The notes: generated by a model not told the origin, from the sequence alone. Shown: positions 1 through 14,200, counted from the first letter of the stretch. The stretch: 64,000 nt of DNA from Maratus speciosus (GCA_963932465.1 OZ010786.1:274568411-274632410), one strand, 5' to 3'. Made by a program: numbers and translations.

Positions 1-79
1 ATTAATAACTATAGAACAAAACAATTTATAACATTTTTTGTAAATAAAAAGAAAATAAATTCAAATAAACATTTATTAT

Positions 80-440
80 ATATATAATGGCACAAAGTGT
101 ATAACGCTTCCGGGAGTGAACTTATCCGTTTCCTGATACGCGACCATGTTAGGCTTAAGCATTCCGATGCCGTATTTGCCGGCTGCCTTATTTAATCTAT
201 CTATTCATTGTGTAACATATTCTTCTTCAATTTTTCTAAAACCTTCAAAAAGTATACAGTTATACTGCTTTAAGATCTAATTTAAAAATAACCAGATACC
301 AACAAAAAGCTTCAGATGTTTACAAGCGATTACCGTTGCCATTCATAAGCACAAATTACAAATCCAAAAACAAATGAATGACTCTTTCAGCTATTCATTA
401 AATGCTCTTAAAATATTTTTCAAAAGCATATTAATATTTT
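80..440. repeat. Dispersed repeat R1, copy 1
   Basis: This stretch is a diverged copy of a dispersed sequence seen again at about 60880-61370. Shared landmarks, in the same order, are 'ccatgttaggcttaa', 'gatctaa', 'ttgccat' and 'aaacaaatgaatgactcttt', followed by a run ending 'aaaatattt'. A further fragment of its first part lies inverted near 52600-52640. No reading frame, terminal repeat or target duplication was found, so its class is unknown. Confidence 0.55.
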
Positions 441-2489
441 GAAATATGTTTTTCACTTTTGTTTACATTTATTTACAGTTTGAATTCAGTATACACTGTT
501 AAAAATATCACGAAAAATTACCTCTGTTTTTCAAGGCTATCTATTTTCTGACCAATGAGAACGCTTCATAGTGTTCAGTGAATATAACTGTATTCTGTGA
601 TTCATTCCTGTGAATTATTTTGTACCGGATTAACGTTTCCTTTCTAAAAATAAACGTATTTCAAATTATTTAAAGGCTTTATTATGCTTTTACAAATATT
701 TTAAGATCAAAATCGGATGTCGACCGTATTTTTTAATGATTTGTTCAAAGAATCATTCATTTGTTTCTAGATTTGGAATTGCTGTTGTACAAGTGGCATC
801 ACGAGTGAATGTTGATCTGATTTTTTTTTCAATCTTAAAACGTGCTTTCTTTTTCACTATTCGCAAAATTTACATTTTTAGAAAGGTTATTCAAAATAAA
901 TTAACATTTAACAGATGACTTACATTCAATTATCTACATATTCTGCTGTTATAACTTCAGTTAAAATTAAATTTGCAGCTCTATCTATCCCTATATGAAA
1001 GTAAACAAACAATTGATTCATTCATCTTGAACTTTTAAAATATTAAAACAAACGTTTATATGCTCTGTTGCGCCATCTGTCGGTAGTTAAAATAAGAAAA
1101 AAAAATTTTCTTTTAAAGTGTGTGAATTCTGAAGGCATTGGGAAAAACATGAATATTTCTTATAAAATGAAATTAGAATATTAGGAATATATAATGTCGT
1201 GTACTACATATATCAATGCATTATTATAATAAATAAAATTTTGTATTTTTTAGGGAAAATAAATTTGTAATTTAATAACAGAATTTGAGAAAAAAAATTG
1301 TTAATGCAATTAATAGTTGCAATTTACTTATGTGATAAAAGGTGATTTTTAATTATGAAAATTTATTACAGGTTTCTTTTAGGCATGTTTTTAAAAAATC
1401 GGGATTTTCTCTGTTCAACTTTTTTAAAATTTAAGTTATATAATTATTATTTTTAAAAACAAATAAACTTTCTGTTGGAATTGTCTTTTATTTTACCCCA
1501 TACCATGGGGTAAAATAGTTAATTGACAATATATTTTAAAATAGCATTATTAGTACTAATTTGATGTTTTTGTGAGTGAAGTTCATTTGCATACTTTGTC
1601 AGTATTTTACCAATTCCATTAATAATTATTTTGAAAATTAAGTTTCAATGAAAAATGGGCTGTTTTTACTTTTCCCCACCCAACCCTATTAGACAGATAA
1701 GACAAAATTTAATACTTTACAATTCTTTTTATTGCAATGCTATATAATTTTTTTGAAAATGCAAACATGTCATTCTGACTGGCTATATTCTAGTTAATAA
1801 ATAAGCAACAATAGCCGGGTTACCATGTCAGGCAAAATAATGCCATTTTGGCACCAATTAGGTACAGCATTGCGTATATGATATCTGTGCCTAATATTTT
1901 TCTTTTCATTTCGCTTAAAAAAAAGGAAAGTGAAAGCCATTTATTTTAAATGTTTCAGTTTTAAATGAAAGTTTTGTATTAAATAAAATGATAATGAAAT
2001 ACAAATTGAATTATGAATAAAAATAACACGATGAAATTCTTAGCATACATTTAAGTTAGGCCAAACTGGTCGCCAAATTAGTTTAAAATAATAACCTTTT
2101 CTAAAATATGAAAAAAATATCTGTTATGATAAAATTTGAGTTGACATCATTAGAGAAAAATATGTAAAATTAGAAAAAAATTAATATTTCGAAAACTAAT
2201 TTGAATTTAAAAATTCTAATACCAGTTTTGAGATCTGCAGATCAATACAGAATTTTGGTGTTAATTTCATTGCAAAGTATTCCGTATTTTAGGAGAAATC
2301 GCCTCGAAACTTAATCAGTTGTTTAATCAGTCATTTCATAGAATCGTTTCATAAATTCATTTCATGAAATCCGTTTCATAAATTCATTTCATTAGGATTT
2401 TATATATATAGGTAGATACAATATATAGATGTGCCTAATTTATTTTTAAATTTTATTTAATTTTGAAAATGTTTATCTTATCATTATTT
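441..2489. other. AT-rich DNA without recognised genes
   Basis: No conserved exon, RNA gene or element ends were recognised. It may lie in an upstream VPS35L intron, because the first visible VPS35L exon (6134) is internal. A short degenerate tandem run of a 'ttcatttcat'-like motif lies at about 2320-2395. A CTCF-like core 'GCGCCATCT' occurs near 1070. Confidence 0.5.
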
Positions 2490-2741
2490 GGCACTGCTTA
2501 GTTATCCCGTCGACCAAAAAACTATCACCAAACTATAAGATTAAATGCCAATAATGGTTGATCGTAAATATCACATTCACTTGACTTTAAGCAAGTTATA
2601 CGTGTTTACGTCATCAAGTGATTAATGTTATACTAATTTATTTGTTCTTTTGTTATTTAAAATAAAAATTATGTCAATTTGTATAATTTGGCGATTTATA
2701 TAATTTGGTGAAATCGGTCAATGGGATAACTAAGTAGTACC
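2490..2741 (-). mobile_element. MITE family M1, copy 1 (8-bp target duplication)
   Basis: This is a 252-bp non-autonomous DNA element. Its ends are inverted repeats of the form GGCACTGCTTAGTTATCCCG on the left and the complement of ATGGGATAACTAAGTAGTACC on the right. It is flanked by CATTATTT (2482-2489) and CATTATTC (2742-2749), a 7/8 match that fits an 8-bp target-site duplication. Two relatives, at 63346 and 63777, lie in the opposite internal orientation. The 8-bp duplication points to hAT, Merlin or P type; no transposase is present. Confidence 0.85.
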
Positions 2742-5143
2742 CATTATTCATATCTGATCATTATATCATGGTTTCAGTATTAAAAATTTACTGAAATGTT
2801 TGTCAATTAATAGAATGAGAAATTTCCATACATCAAATCCAGATTGATTTTTCATTATCAAAACCTGATTAAAATCCATGTAATTAAAGGCAACTTAATT
2901 TAAATTAATTATACTTGTATACAAGATGAAAATATGTTTAGGGACACAGAAACAACAATATAAGTAAAATAACAGTGTTTATTGAATGAACAGATGAACT
3001 TATTCATATGTTTAGGCTTGGATAACAGTGTATTTAAATTAATACAATCTTCAACTTCAAAATAAAGTACAATAAATTATATGGAGAATAGAATACTACC
3101 ATATTGCTGAGATTTAGTAAAGTAAATAAAATTTTCATGGTTATTTCAATTAGAAATATAATCATGATTTTTACTGTTAATAAAATGTGTTGTATTTATT
3201 CAAGTGATTCTCCAGATAGTTCTTGTTCTCACCACAAATGTAAATTTCTGATTTACAATGTTCAATCTTTGCTACTTATAAATACTTTTATGAATAGAGG
3301 CTGTTTTCTAGACGACAGTTCAGTTATCATAGTCAGTGAAGTAAATTTTTTCTCTTATCACACTTGATAAATTGCTGGATAATAATATCATCTCTTCTTT
3401 TTTTTTTTTAATCCATCAATTGTTGAATTCAGAATATGTGATAATTTATTTTTGGCAACAATAAATATAAAATATTTATATTACCATATTTCAGCAGTTG
3501 TTGAACAAAGGTGGTGTTGAATTTCACACATATGGTCGTTTCATCGATGTACATGAAATGTAGAGGTGATGAAACTCCAAGATTTTTGTATTATTGCATA
3601 CGACAATGATGGTTTTGGGCAGTTTAGCTGTGGTATTTATATGATTCAGGGTTGAGGGATGCCATTGATCACTGAGATAGAGAACTCTCAGCACTTGAAC
3701 ACAACTTTACAGATATCCGTATTATGGGTTTAACGGCATTTTATAACTTTTTATGTCATTTTAACATATTACTATATATTTTATTATGAATAAACTATGC
3801 TGAATCATTTTAAAAAGATCAGAGTCGACCAAAAGGTGAAATGCCTTATGTTATGACAACGGTCGACCTGCCAGTATACTTGTGTCCCGAAGGACAGAAA
3901 ACGTCTGTACATCTTAAAGTCTGGTAGAAGAGAGAGAGAAATAACTTAGTGGCTCTCTGAGCTTTGTTGTATTTGGCAGGAAAACTCCATTGGCCAATTG
4001 CCGCTCAAGGAAGAGGTGCTACTTGCAAATGCCACAAAAAAAACAAAACTTAAAAAGGAAGTTTGATTTGTGATATGCAAGTGTAAAATAACTGCTCACA
4101 AGGAATATAAAAAAATGAGTGAATTAACTTGCAAAAGAGGTGAATTTCTAGAATTGGCAACCAGAAACAAAATTTTGAAAATAACAGTAAAGAGACATTG
4201 TTACAGAAAAAGAAGTAAATTTAATGTAAAATAAAGAAAAATACTAAAATTTTTGAAGAATGAATAAACTTAAACTTATTTAATAAATATATTATCTATG
4301 GTTTTTGAAGATCGCCAATTCCAAAAAAAAAAAAAAAAAAAAAAAAAAAGAAAAAAAAAAGAAAAATATTAATTTTAATAAGTGGGTTGAAGTTAAAAAT
4401 AATTTAAAATTTTGACATTAAATTATATTTATTTAATTAATTTGACTATTTTAGATTTATTTAAAATATTTTAATAAAGGAAATTGCTACAATGTAACAA
4501 TTAATAAAATATTTATGGGTATGATTAAATTTTTCTAAATAATATTTACTGCAGTTATCATGAAATCAATATTTTAATTATTTTAGATTTAAGACATTGA
4601 ATTCTAGAGAGTCACAATTATCAAATTAATGAGACAATAGGAGTGGAGGAGGCAGAGGCCCTCTCATATAATAAAAAGTTTTATAGAAAGTAAACAATCT
4701 TAAAGTATCATTTCATATAATAGTATCCCATTTCAATTTACAAGTGTTAAATCTCCTGAAACTACTTTAAATCTTTTTTTGCTGTGACTCTGATATGAAA
4801 GAAATGAAACTATCAATTGAAAGTTTCAAATACCAAATAAAATGAGTTCATTATTAAAATATAATTTGTTGGATTATGACGTCCCTGAATAGCAGATTTA
4901 CTTGTTAGAAATGTAATCAGTGCTTCTTTATGCACAAAGTTGTTTTTATCAGATATGAATTATCTGACAGTTAAGACAGAAAGTAATAGTTTTTGGAACA
5001 GCTCATGTAAAAGAGGGCTTGAGCCCCAAGAGTCCCTCTCTTTTCTACGCCACTTCTTTAAACAATTTGAAAGTACTTCTTTAACTGAAAAATTTTAAGT
5101 AACTTTAGTGTGTAAGAGAATTGATAGTTAACTTAATTCAGAT
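2742..5143. other. AT-rich DNA, no recognised exon
   Basis: I searched here for the VPS35L exon preceding 6134 and found none. There is an A-rich run at about 4322-4365. A region at about 3480-4070 is somewhat less AT-biased but broken by stops in all frames on the + strand, and I could not assign it to a family. Confidence 0.45.
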
Positions 5144-5580
5144 AAGAGTTTCCCCTAGACAGTTTCAGGGCAGGGGGGGGGGGGGGAGGGATGCTGCACC
5201 CTTCCTGCCCTTTGATTTAAAAAATAGCATCCTCCTAGCCTCCCATCCAAAAAATTAGCACCCTTCTTGCCTCTTATCCATAAAATTAGTCCTTACCCTT
5301 TTTTGGTTTAAAAAATATGCTTCCATACTAAAAACTTCCTCATTGTTGTCTTGAAAATAGTACCTTGAATTTTCGATATTAAAAGTTGCTTTAAAAATAA
5401 AATAAAAAGGCCTGAAATACCAAAAAAGTACGCTTTAGAATCTAAAAATTGCCCTTAACAATAAAAAAGTGCCCTTGGGAATAAAAAAATGCCTTAAGTA
5501 TAAAAAAGTGTGCTTAAGCATACAAAAGTGCCCTTTTTTCCACCAACAACACCCTGCCCCCTTACCTGGGGGAAACTCTG
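5144..5580. mobile_element. hAT-like MITE with internal minisatellite
   Basis: The ends form an imperfect terminal inverted repeat: AAGAGTTTCCCCTAG on the left, and GGGGGAAACTCTG on the right, whose complement reads CAGAGTTTCCCCC. A G-run follows the left end. Inside, a degenerate unit of roughly 30-40 bp ('aaaaaattagcaccctt...cctcttatcc' and variants, then 'aaaaaagtgccctt') is repeated. No clean target duplication was found, so the superfamily is only a suggestion based on the termini. Confidence 0.5.
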
Positions 5581-5736
5581 CCGATAATAATAACAAACTA
5601 TCTTTAATTACTATTTTTTTCCCTTTCTTTCTGTTTATTAGTCTTTTGTACCCATTGAGCTAAGATTGTAAAGTAACAAAAATAATCAACTATTCAAATA
5701 ATTTCAGTTGTTAATTGAAATGTTAACTAGTTTGGA

Positions 5737-5824
5737 TTTTCAGGTCAAATTAAAAAAGGTAAATTATTTTTATATTCTTATTTTCAGGTCAAATTAAAAA
5801 AGGTAAATTGTTTTTATATTCTTA
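5737..5824. repeat. Tandem duplication, 2 x 44 bp
   Basis: The segment beginning 'ttttcaggtcaaattaaaa' at 5737 is repeated from 5781 with one or two differences. It duplicates an acceptor-like 'ttttcag' in the intron upstream of the first visible VPS35L exon. No coding sequence follows either copy. Confidence 0.85.
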
Positions 5825-6133
5825 TATATATATTTCTTTTAGTCAACAACTTATGAAATAGTAACATCTAAATCATTGCGGAAATAAGTCATTTAAAAGG
5901 CTTTTTAGAAAAAAATATTTTGTGTAAAAAATTGCTTAATGATTTCTTTGATCTAATTGGTGCAATTTCATACAATATGTTATGACTTATATAAATTTGC
6001 CATTTCTTAAATAATTCATATAATATTATGCAATATCTTTTCATTACCATGTTTCTGTTCAATTTCTTTTTATTGCCTGTTCCATATATGTATGTAATTC
6101 TTTCAAGCCTTAATTAATATTATAATTATTTAG

Positions 6134-6214
6134 CTATCAAATTGAACCTACCTGTGATCCTGTCATTATTGTTGCTGCAATGTTTATCTGCAAAACAATC
6201 CATGATTCTGTTAA
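6134..6214 (+). CDS. VPS35L: VPS35L window exon 1
   Basis: This 81-nt exon lies between the acceptor 'attatttag' and the donor GTAAGT. It starts with the third base of a split codon and ends two bases into the next. It reads [17 protein letters not shown] then [10 protein letters not shown]. The KT-[IM]-HDSVN end is typical of VPS35L and joins directly to the next exon. The preceding exon is not in the 6.1 kb upstream that is visible. Confidence 0.88.
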
Positions 6215-9200
6215 GTAAGTTAAAAGTTTGTTTTTATTTTTGCATTTTAACTCTCTATTGATGACTGTATGAGATTTTGATGTTACAATGTTTCTACTTT
6301 TAAATCTGTTTCAAATGAATTAAAGAAACTATTTACTTACTGTTAAGTTAATTTCATTAAAATCAATAGTGAATTCAGTAAGGAAGTTAATTTTAAATTA
6401 CCCTAATTTTAATTTTAAATAAATAAAAACTTCTCTATTTTCTTATTATTACAGAGTTTGGTATTGAGTATATGAATGAGTAATGATCTTTAGATGTCTG
6501 TTTAAAGTAATTTTAGACAATTATTAACCAATTATTCCAATTTTAATTGCTGAGTATTAATCCCTTTTTACCTTCTTTTCTTATTTTTTTCATTCAAATT
6601 GCATTCATTAAAAGGATAAAAATAAAAATATCAATTAAAAGTATGTTTTAGATAATGATATATATATATATATATATCTTTTTCCTAGTGCTTTAACACT
6701 AGATGATGAGAAAAGACAAATAGGAATTCTTATATGTGCATTTATTAGAAAAATAAGCTTTGGACGAGATTTCGAACAACAGCTTGGTTTTTATGTTGAA
6801 GCAAGAGCAACTTTTAGTAACTTAGATTTAGCATTGGTACAACTAGTCCAGGTAATCAAATTTAGACTTTCCTTAATAGAAATATTCAATACAAATTGAA
6901 TTTATTCATTGAAACTAATATATTTTTGAAGTTTATAAAAAATATTGAATATTTCTTATAATCTTTGTTTTAAACATAGTGTGTAAATCTTTTGGCCATG
7001 AAAACAAGGCAAATTGTTAAAGGTCACCACACTAGGAAAACTTCATCATTTGTCAAAGTATGTTATTTGTTAGTTCTTTAATGTACTGTTTTTTGTTGTT
7101 GTTTTTCCAAAACTATATAATGTCAAGTTTATTTGTTGTAATGATAATATCTGAACATTTAAAAAATTAGATATTAATGTGTTTCACATATCATGATAAA
7201 TATCTGTCATACTAGAATTATTATATAGCATTTTGAAAATTTGTTTTTACCAGGTCATGTATTTACTGTGTAAAGCGATTAAGTTTCAGGGAACAAAAAC
7301 TAGGACTCATAGTGAAAATGTTGCCCCAATCCCTCCCTACGTCTTCCTAGTGGCCACAAAAATATAAAATCTCTTTCTTATTTTTCTCAGTCTTTCAAAA
7401 AAATAAATAATAAATAAATAAATCTCTTTTACAGTTTTTGAATATTGAAGCAAATTTAGAACTACAGTTCACTCTCTGTTTAACGACTTTCAAGAAACCT
7501 CAAAAAATTATCCTTAAATAGAGATCGTCCTTAAACAGAATTTGTGGAAAAATAATATTTGTAAAACATTTCCCTTCACACTTTAGAGGCTTAGGACTGT
7601 CAATACATTTTTCAATATATCGGCGTGTTTAGAAATGTAATTATACAGCACACAAGAACAACATTACAGCATACAATGTTACTTAAAGTACAATAAAAAT
7701 ATTTATAATACATTTAATTAAACAATGTTACTTACAGTACAATAAAAATATTTATAATACATTTAATTAAACAAATTAAGTTTTTAAAAAATCAAAAAGT
7801 GTAGATTGTTTAAATGGTGGTCGAGTTTTTAGTACCCTTGCTTCAAGCTTCTCAAGAATATAGAATGAGTTATCTTCCATATTTGATGAAACAATGTACT
7901 GGCGAAGAATATCCAGGGCAGAATTCACATCTGAGTAAGAAGGAGGTGGTGTCTCACTTTCTGTATCATCAGCTTCATCACCATCTTCTGCATCTGAAGT
8001 TGCATTTTCATTTGCCATGTCTTAATAAATTTGATCTAAATTTCTGAAGTCGGTTGTTAAAACGTCTTCGTCACATGGGTAAAGTCCATTACGCCTGTCT
8101 CCTTTATCTGTACTCATCTGAATTGCAAGAAAACTTGTTTTTCTATCAGAGGAAGTTCCTTCATTTAACATGTATAAAGCGTTAGAGGAAAAACAACTAT
8201 GGGAAAATCGTCGTTAAATAGAACAATTTCGTCTTTAAATAGAGATTTTTTTTACTTAAAGGAGCCGGGACCGCAAAATATCGTCCTTAAACAGAGATTG
8301 TCGTTAAGTAGAGTGACGTTAAACAGAGAGACAACTGTATATTGATTTTAAAAACACTTTCTTTAAATTTGTTGCTTATTATTTCTTTAAAAAATATATA
8401 TATATATATAAAGACAACATGTTTTTTATTCAGATTAATTTTGTTTTACACTTTCATTCATTTGTATTTTTCTGATGAATGTATTTTTTTTTTTTTTTAC
8501 ACAGAATCGAGTTTGTCAACAGTTTTTTCTCAATAGAAAAGTAGAATTTGGTTTCTTTCTAAGATTCCTTTTAAAGAATCTTGCTTATTCTTTTTATTTC
8601 CAAGTTGAATTGGCAGAAATAGGAATAATTTAGAAACTTTGCTAAATGCAGGAAAATTTAAGAAAAATATCCCTGCATCACGTTATAAATGCCTTCATTC
8701 CCAGATGAAATAACTCTATGGAGTATTTATCCAAATTGGGATGTCCTATGATTTTTGGCATCAATGCTTCTTCATCAAACAAAAATAGTACCTTAACTTG
8801 ATGTTACTCAGATCCTGAAATTATCCTTATCATTTAAAAAATAAAAATTTCATAAATTGGATTTAAAAAAATAAAAGTACTTTTATTATTCAGTTCTGGA
8901 TTGCAAAAACATTTTTGGGTCAGATTCATAACTGAAGAAAAAAGTTTTATTTCTAGTTTCTGTTTCATCAAAAATAATATGTTATGGAGGTTTTTGACTT
9001 GGTTCTGCTTCAAAAGCATGATATTTAACTTTTTTTACCTGTACTGTGCTATTTTGTTAATTACATCTTCTATGTAATTATGATTTCTATAGTTATGTGC
9101 ATGTCAAAATTAGTGTCAAATATTTGCTCTTTTTTTTTAAATGTAAACCTGTATACTAAAATTTGGATTAAATGTGTTTTCAGGCATGCATTGCCTACTG

Positions 9201-10134
9201 CTTTATCACAATACCATCCTTGATGAATGCATTCAGCAGACTGGATTTATATCTTTTATCTGGTCAAGTTGCTTTACTGAATCAATGCCTTTCACAAGGT
9301 AATGATTTTTTGTTTTTTTAAAAGTAGGTTACAAATATATTAAAAGTGCAGATTCTTTTGATTTATCAAAAAGTAATCACAGTATATAAATATATTTTTC
9401 TCTATTAATACATGGAAATTATTCCAGAGAGAAACATTCGCCTTGAATACAATATTTCAATTGAAAATCAAATTTCAAAGTAATTGCTTAAGAGGTGCAA
9501 AGGCCAACATAGTGAAAAAGATTCCATGCCGGGACTCAAACCCGGGCCATCAGTATAGCGCACTGACATTCTATGCAAGATGGAATATTCCATCTTGTGC
9601 TGCATTTGTAACCTTGCCAACATATAATAGTGAGAAATATTCCAGGCTGGGTATCGTTCCATGTGGTTTATTCGGTAGAACATCAGTGCGCTATACTGAT
9701 GGCCCGGGTTCGAGTCCTGGCATGGAATCTTTTTCACTATGTTGTCCTTTGCGCCTCTTAAGCAATTACTTTGAAATTTGATTTTCATTTGAAATATATT
9801 TTTCTCTTTTAATGAAACTTTTCAAGTGACATAAAGTCATAATTCTTAAGAGCTTTAGTATGTAAATAAGAAGCTCTGTCTGTGTCCCTACTCCTTTTGT
9901 ATGACAATCCACAAACAAATGACCATCTTATGTCTGTTTTACTAAACTTGCTAATCACTCACACAGTATTAAACTCGGACATTTTTCTAGAAATTATAGG
10001 ATTTCATATAGAGCTTTCATTTTTAAACCATTGTCAAACACAAAGTTTCAGATTTTTCAAGTGTGATTTTCCAATCTCAGATCACCCTCTGAATTTATCA
10101 ATGCACTTTTTCATTGGTAGAAACAGTGCCTCTG

Positions 10135-10174
<40 letters not shown>

Positions 10175-11177
10175 ACAAAAAATAGAGCTTTGTAAGGTTA
10201 GACAGGCTAATAGATGATTAATTATGTATTGTTATTTTATTTAATAAATTAGTGGCTTTTTTTCTTGTTTGTAATTAATTATTGGTTTGTAATTCCATTT
10301 TAATTTTGGGGAGTTTTGAAATTTGTTTGTGTCAAAAATTAGTTTAAATTTATGTAATCAGACTTTCCTGTCTGAGCATTGTACTTCTTCGAAAGTGCAA
10401 TCCTTAGAAAATACTTACTAATTTTGAAAGCAGTTTTATAATTTTTCTATTAATTATGCCTGAAGTATTTATTGTCTTCTATGTAGATATTTGGATATAA
10501 TGTTAATTGTTTATTGCAGCTGATGCATTTTTTAAATCAGCAATAAGTTTAATTCCTGAAGCTCCTGCAACAGTGGAATTGGATAATAAGAATAAGTCAA
10601 CAGAGCCATTTCTTGTCTCCTATATAAGCAATCTACTATCTACACTGCTTCTGGTTCCTGTAAGTTTTATGTTTTGCAGATTTCACTTTTTTTTTTAAAT
10701 TAGTACAATTGATGCCCATTATAATTGCTTCCTTTGTTCTACAAGAAACAAGTTTATTGTAATTGGACATTCATATAATGAAATTTTTATAGTTAAAAAG
10801 GAAATCTCTAAAAATGTATACTTATAGCATTTATTTGATAGAAAAAATCATAATTCTAAAACTAATTAGTGTACAAACACAAAATTTATTTCTTTAGGAA
10901 ATAATTAGAGATGTAATTATTAAATTTTAATAGAATACACTCTGTTTGAAATGTTTTTTATTTAAATTTTTTTACCAAATGAGGTATTGAATATCACGGT
11001 GTATGTGTTATACAAGGGTGTGGTGCACATGGAAAAATGTGGTATTTATAATTTATGCTACAACTTTATGGCATTTGAAGAATATAATTTTCCTGTGAAT
11101 GAAAACAAGGAAAAGAGAAACATGGATAATTATTAGTCTATCAGAATACAGTTCTGAAAATTTTACAATCAACTTAA

Positions 11178-11209
<32 letters not shown>

Positions 11210-14200
11210 GGTGGTTTAACAATTCCTAAGACTATTCAATCTACATGAAAGTATTTTTATCAAATACCTATTCAAATAATTCTGGACTCAAAAATGTTTA
11301 TTATCCCCAAAATAGGTTCAGATGATTTAATATGGTTTTGCTAGTGTTCCCTCTAGGCCATTATGTAAAAGCCTTTTTAAAAAGGTGAAATACACCTCTA
11401 ATTGTATCAAGAGATCTTGCAGAAAATCTTCATTTACCACTATATTTCTAAATATGCATGCCTGAAAGCTTGCAAAAATTATGAAGTTTCCCTTTTCCTT
11501 AGAAAAATCATTAGAGATTATTAAATCATGTTTTAATTTAATTGTATCTTTACCTAATTCATTAAGTCATTCAAAATAAATATTTTATCTATCATATCTA
11601 AAAATTACATACTTTTCTTCTTTTCTGTAATCATTACTAATCACAAGAATGGATTTTATCTTGATTACGGAAGTAGTGTCCCTTTTAGTGAGTTGTATAC
11701 TCACCATTTTTTTTTTTTTTTTTTTTTTTTTTTGAATTGAATACTATTTTTGCAATATTTTTCTAAAATAAGTGGAGAAAGGATCGCTAAATTAAAGAAG
11801 AAAGGTTGAATTGTTTTTTTCTTTCTGTTGAGCTCCTAAACATTTTCAAATTGCCCTTACATCCAAGTAATTTCAATTGAATATTAGTAGTAAAGTTGGA
11901 AAGAGTCATCATATTAAAAAATTTAATCTAATCAGTTATTGTATGGGGTGTAAAAACAATATTGTGTTAATGGCTGCATATATCTTATTGTGATCAGTCA
12001 TTATAATAGAAGGGTTGGTGTGATGGACGGTTGTTATATTAAGTATTGGTTGCATAATCATCCAGACATGTTACTTGTCTGCAGAAATGCTGGTTTCTGC
12101 TTTTTTTTTACCTTGGTTTCAACTATTTCTGAGAGCAGTGCAAATTTGTATTAAAATTTATGCGTGCTTGGCAGGGAAGGGATGTAGATGTACCTTTTTA
12201 CATATTCATATCAATCATGAATGTTATGATTTTCTTCAATCTATTGTTAAAAATAGGGATTTTTGTTGATCAGTCAAGAAAAATCATGATCTTTATCGAT
12301 CGACAATAAAAAAAAAAGTCATGTTTTTTGTTGATTGGCCACAAGTTGTCCCCTAGTTTTTATGTCACTACTGTCTTCTTTTATAAAATTGCTTATGTGA
12401 TCACCAAGACGTCAGATAAAATTCAAGGGACAGCTGCTTTTAGTAGGAGCAGCTATCGCAATTGCTGAGGAAATCACATGATTTAATTCTCTGGACTTAA
12501 AAACATAGGCATAACCAGCCTTTTGAATGGGGGGGGGGGGTGCCCAGACTTTTTACCTAAACATATTGGATACAAACAATATCTTATGTAGTAAAACTTG
12601 TTAAAATGGAACCCTGTGAAACCTGTCGATTTTTCATTTTAGACAGGTTTTCATCTTAGAATTTATAATTGTGTGGTGGTACTTTTAAAAAGGGCTCAAA
12701 CGCAATTTTTAGGTGAATTTTTAGGTAATTATATAAATATGTAGCACCTATTGTCGTCATTCAATCCGTCTGTCTGTCCCCATATAACAGAGTAAAAACT
12801 ACTCAACCAAATTGTCTGAAATTTTAAATATATTATTGTTGCAAAATTTTGTTGTGTCATTTCAAATTTCATGAAAATCGGGTGTATAGTTTAATTACAG
12901 GGACAGTCAAAAGTTTCCCGTTACATTAAGGTCAATGGGAAAAAATTATTCCAAGTGCATTTTAATGATGTTACAGCCTTTCGAACAGAATGAAATGGAT
13001 ATGCACTTATGAAGTGTATATACATTCAGTAAAATATACATTCAGTGCAATATGTGGTGCAAGAAATTATTATAAAACTAGTTATAGTACGAACGCACCT
13101 CATTTGCCATGTTTGACGAGCAATTTCCAACTTGTTGTTTATGTGAGGGATATGAGAAGGAGTTTAAAACATCAAAACTAAATATAATGGTAAAAAATAT
13201 ATATATATATGTAAATCTTCTTGCAGCAGTGACATAAGACAATGACTTACAAGTGCTTACAAGTGTAAAACCTTTTGGCACCCCAACTTCTTATAAAGAT
13301 TTAAAAAGGCCTTTAATCATGCTGCAAACTTCTATAGGCACAGGGACATTGCATGAGAGCTAACATTATCTATGTCAAAGTCTTGTAGATGAAATTATGC
13401 TGGATGATAAATCTCGGATAATACATGCTGTACACCAGTACATATTCACGAAAGTTTTTCAGAATGTGACTCCATGACTTCTTAGAGATCACCAGAGGGA
13501 CCCAATAAATTTTGGAGGAAAGTGCATATAAATAATTATGATAATATTATAAATAATTATAATATTCCTTAATAATTCATGTTTCTACCTCAGAATGTGT
13601 CGAATATATTAGGTTAAGCAGGTCATGATAATACAATAGGCGCTCGATTTTATGAACTCGAGTGGACTCGATACATATAATGTGTTCGTAAAATCGAAAG
13701 TTCGTAAATGCGAATAACATTAGTTCAATGGGATGCTGATCAGGACCAGTACATCAGTTCGTAAAAACAAAGAATTCGTAAAAAAGAGGTTCACAAAATT
13801 GAGCGTCTACTGTATACACTAAATTTTGTCATGATGATAAAAATTATATTATCCTGATGCAAATTTAATAATAAAGATAGGTGCTTGTCTGTCTCTCTCT
13901 CTCTGTGTGTGTGTATGCGCGCGCGCTGAACTCTGAAAAAACAATGCAGTCCTCACGGCCACAAGATTTGACAGGAAAGTACCTATATGCCTGAAGTAAT
14001 GCATATCGAAGACAATTTCTGAAATTTTTCAATTAATTTTTTATGCAGATTTTTTTCAAATTAGTAAAAAAGAATCCGATTTCAATGTTTTATCCAGTAA
14101 AATTTGTCTTCTTTTCAATAAAGTTTTTTCGAGATTCTTACAACGATATTTCGATTTGTAACAATTTTTTAATGTTATTTTTAGAGGGGTTTTTTTTTTT

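Larger units (their letters stand above)
7465..8337 (-). mobile_element. Tigger/pogo-like element in VPS35L intron 3
   Basis: This 873-bp element has terminal inverted repeats: left CAGTTCACTCTCTGTTTAAC, and right, whose complement reads CAGTTGTCTCTCTGTTTAAC. TA dinucleotides flank it at 7463-7464 and 8338-8339, as expected for Tc1/mariner/pogo insertion. Both subterminal regions repeat the phrase 'cgtcnttaaatagag'. It contains the 3' end of a Tigger-type transposase on the minus strand (7776-8018) and a 2 x 55-bp tandem duplication at about 7672-7781. Confidence 0.85.

Noticed and set aside
3480..4070. Possible coding segment
   Set aside because: Stops occur throughout all + frames and no family was recognised.
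1..6133. Search for earlier VPS35L exons
   Set aside because: No open segment with proper splice sites and VPS35L-like residues was found; the preceding exon is probably outside the window.
7814..8047. + strand 77-codon frame
   Set aside because: Antisense to the Tigger C-terminal remnant, which has the recognisable motifs.
9443..9788. Opposed 112- and 106-codon frames
   Set aside because: They are mirror readings of an inverted repeat with tRNA-like arms.
10507..10698. 63-codon frame starting with ATG
   Set aside because: It overlaps VPS35L window exon 5 in the coding frame, but its start and end read into intron; the exon boundaries 10520-10659 are used instead.
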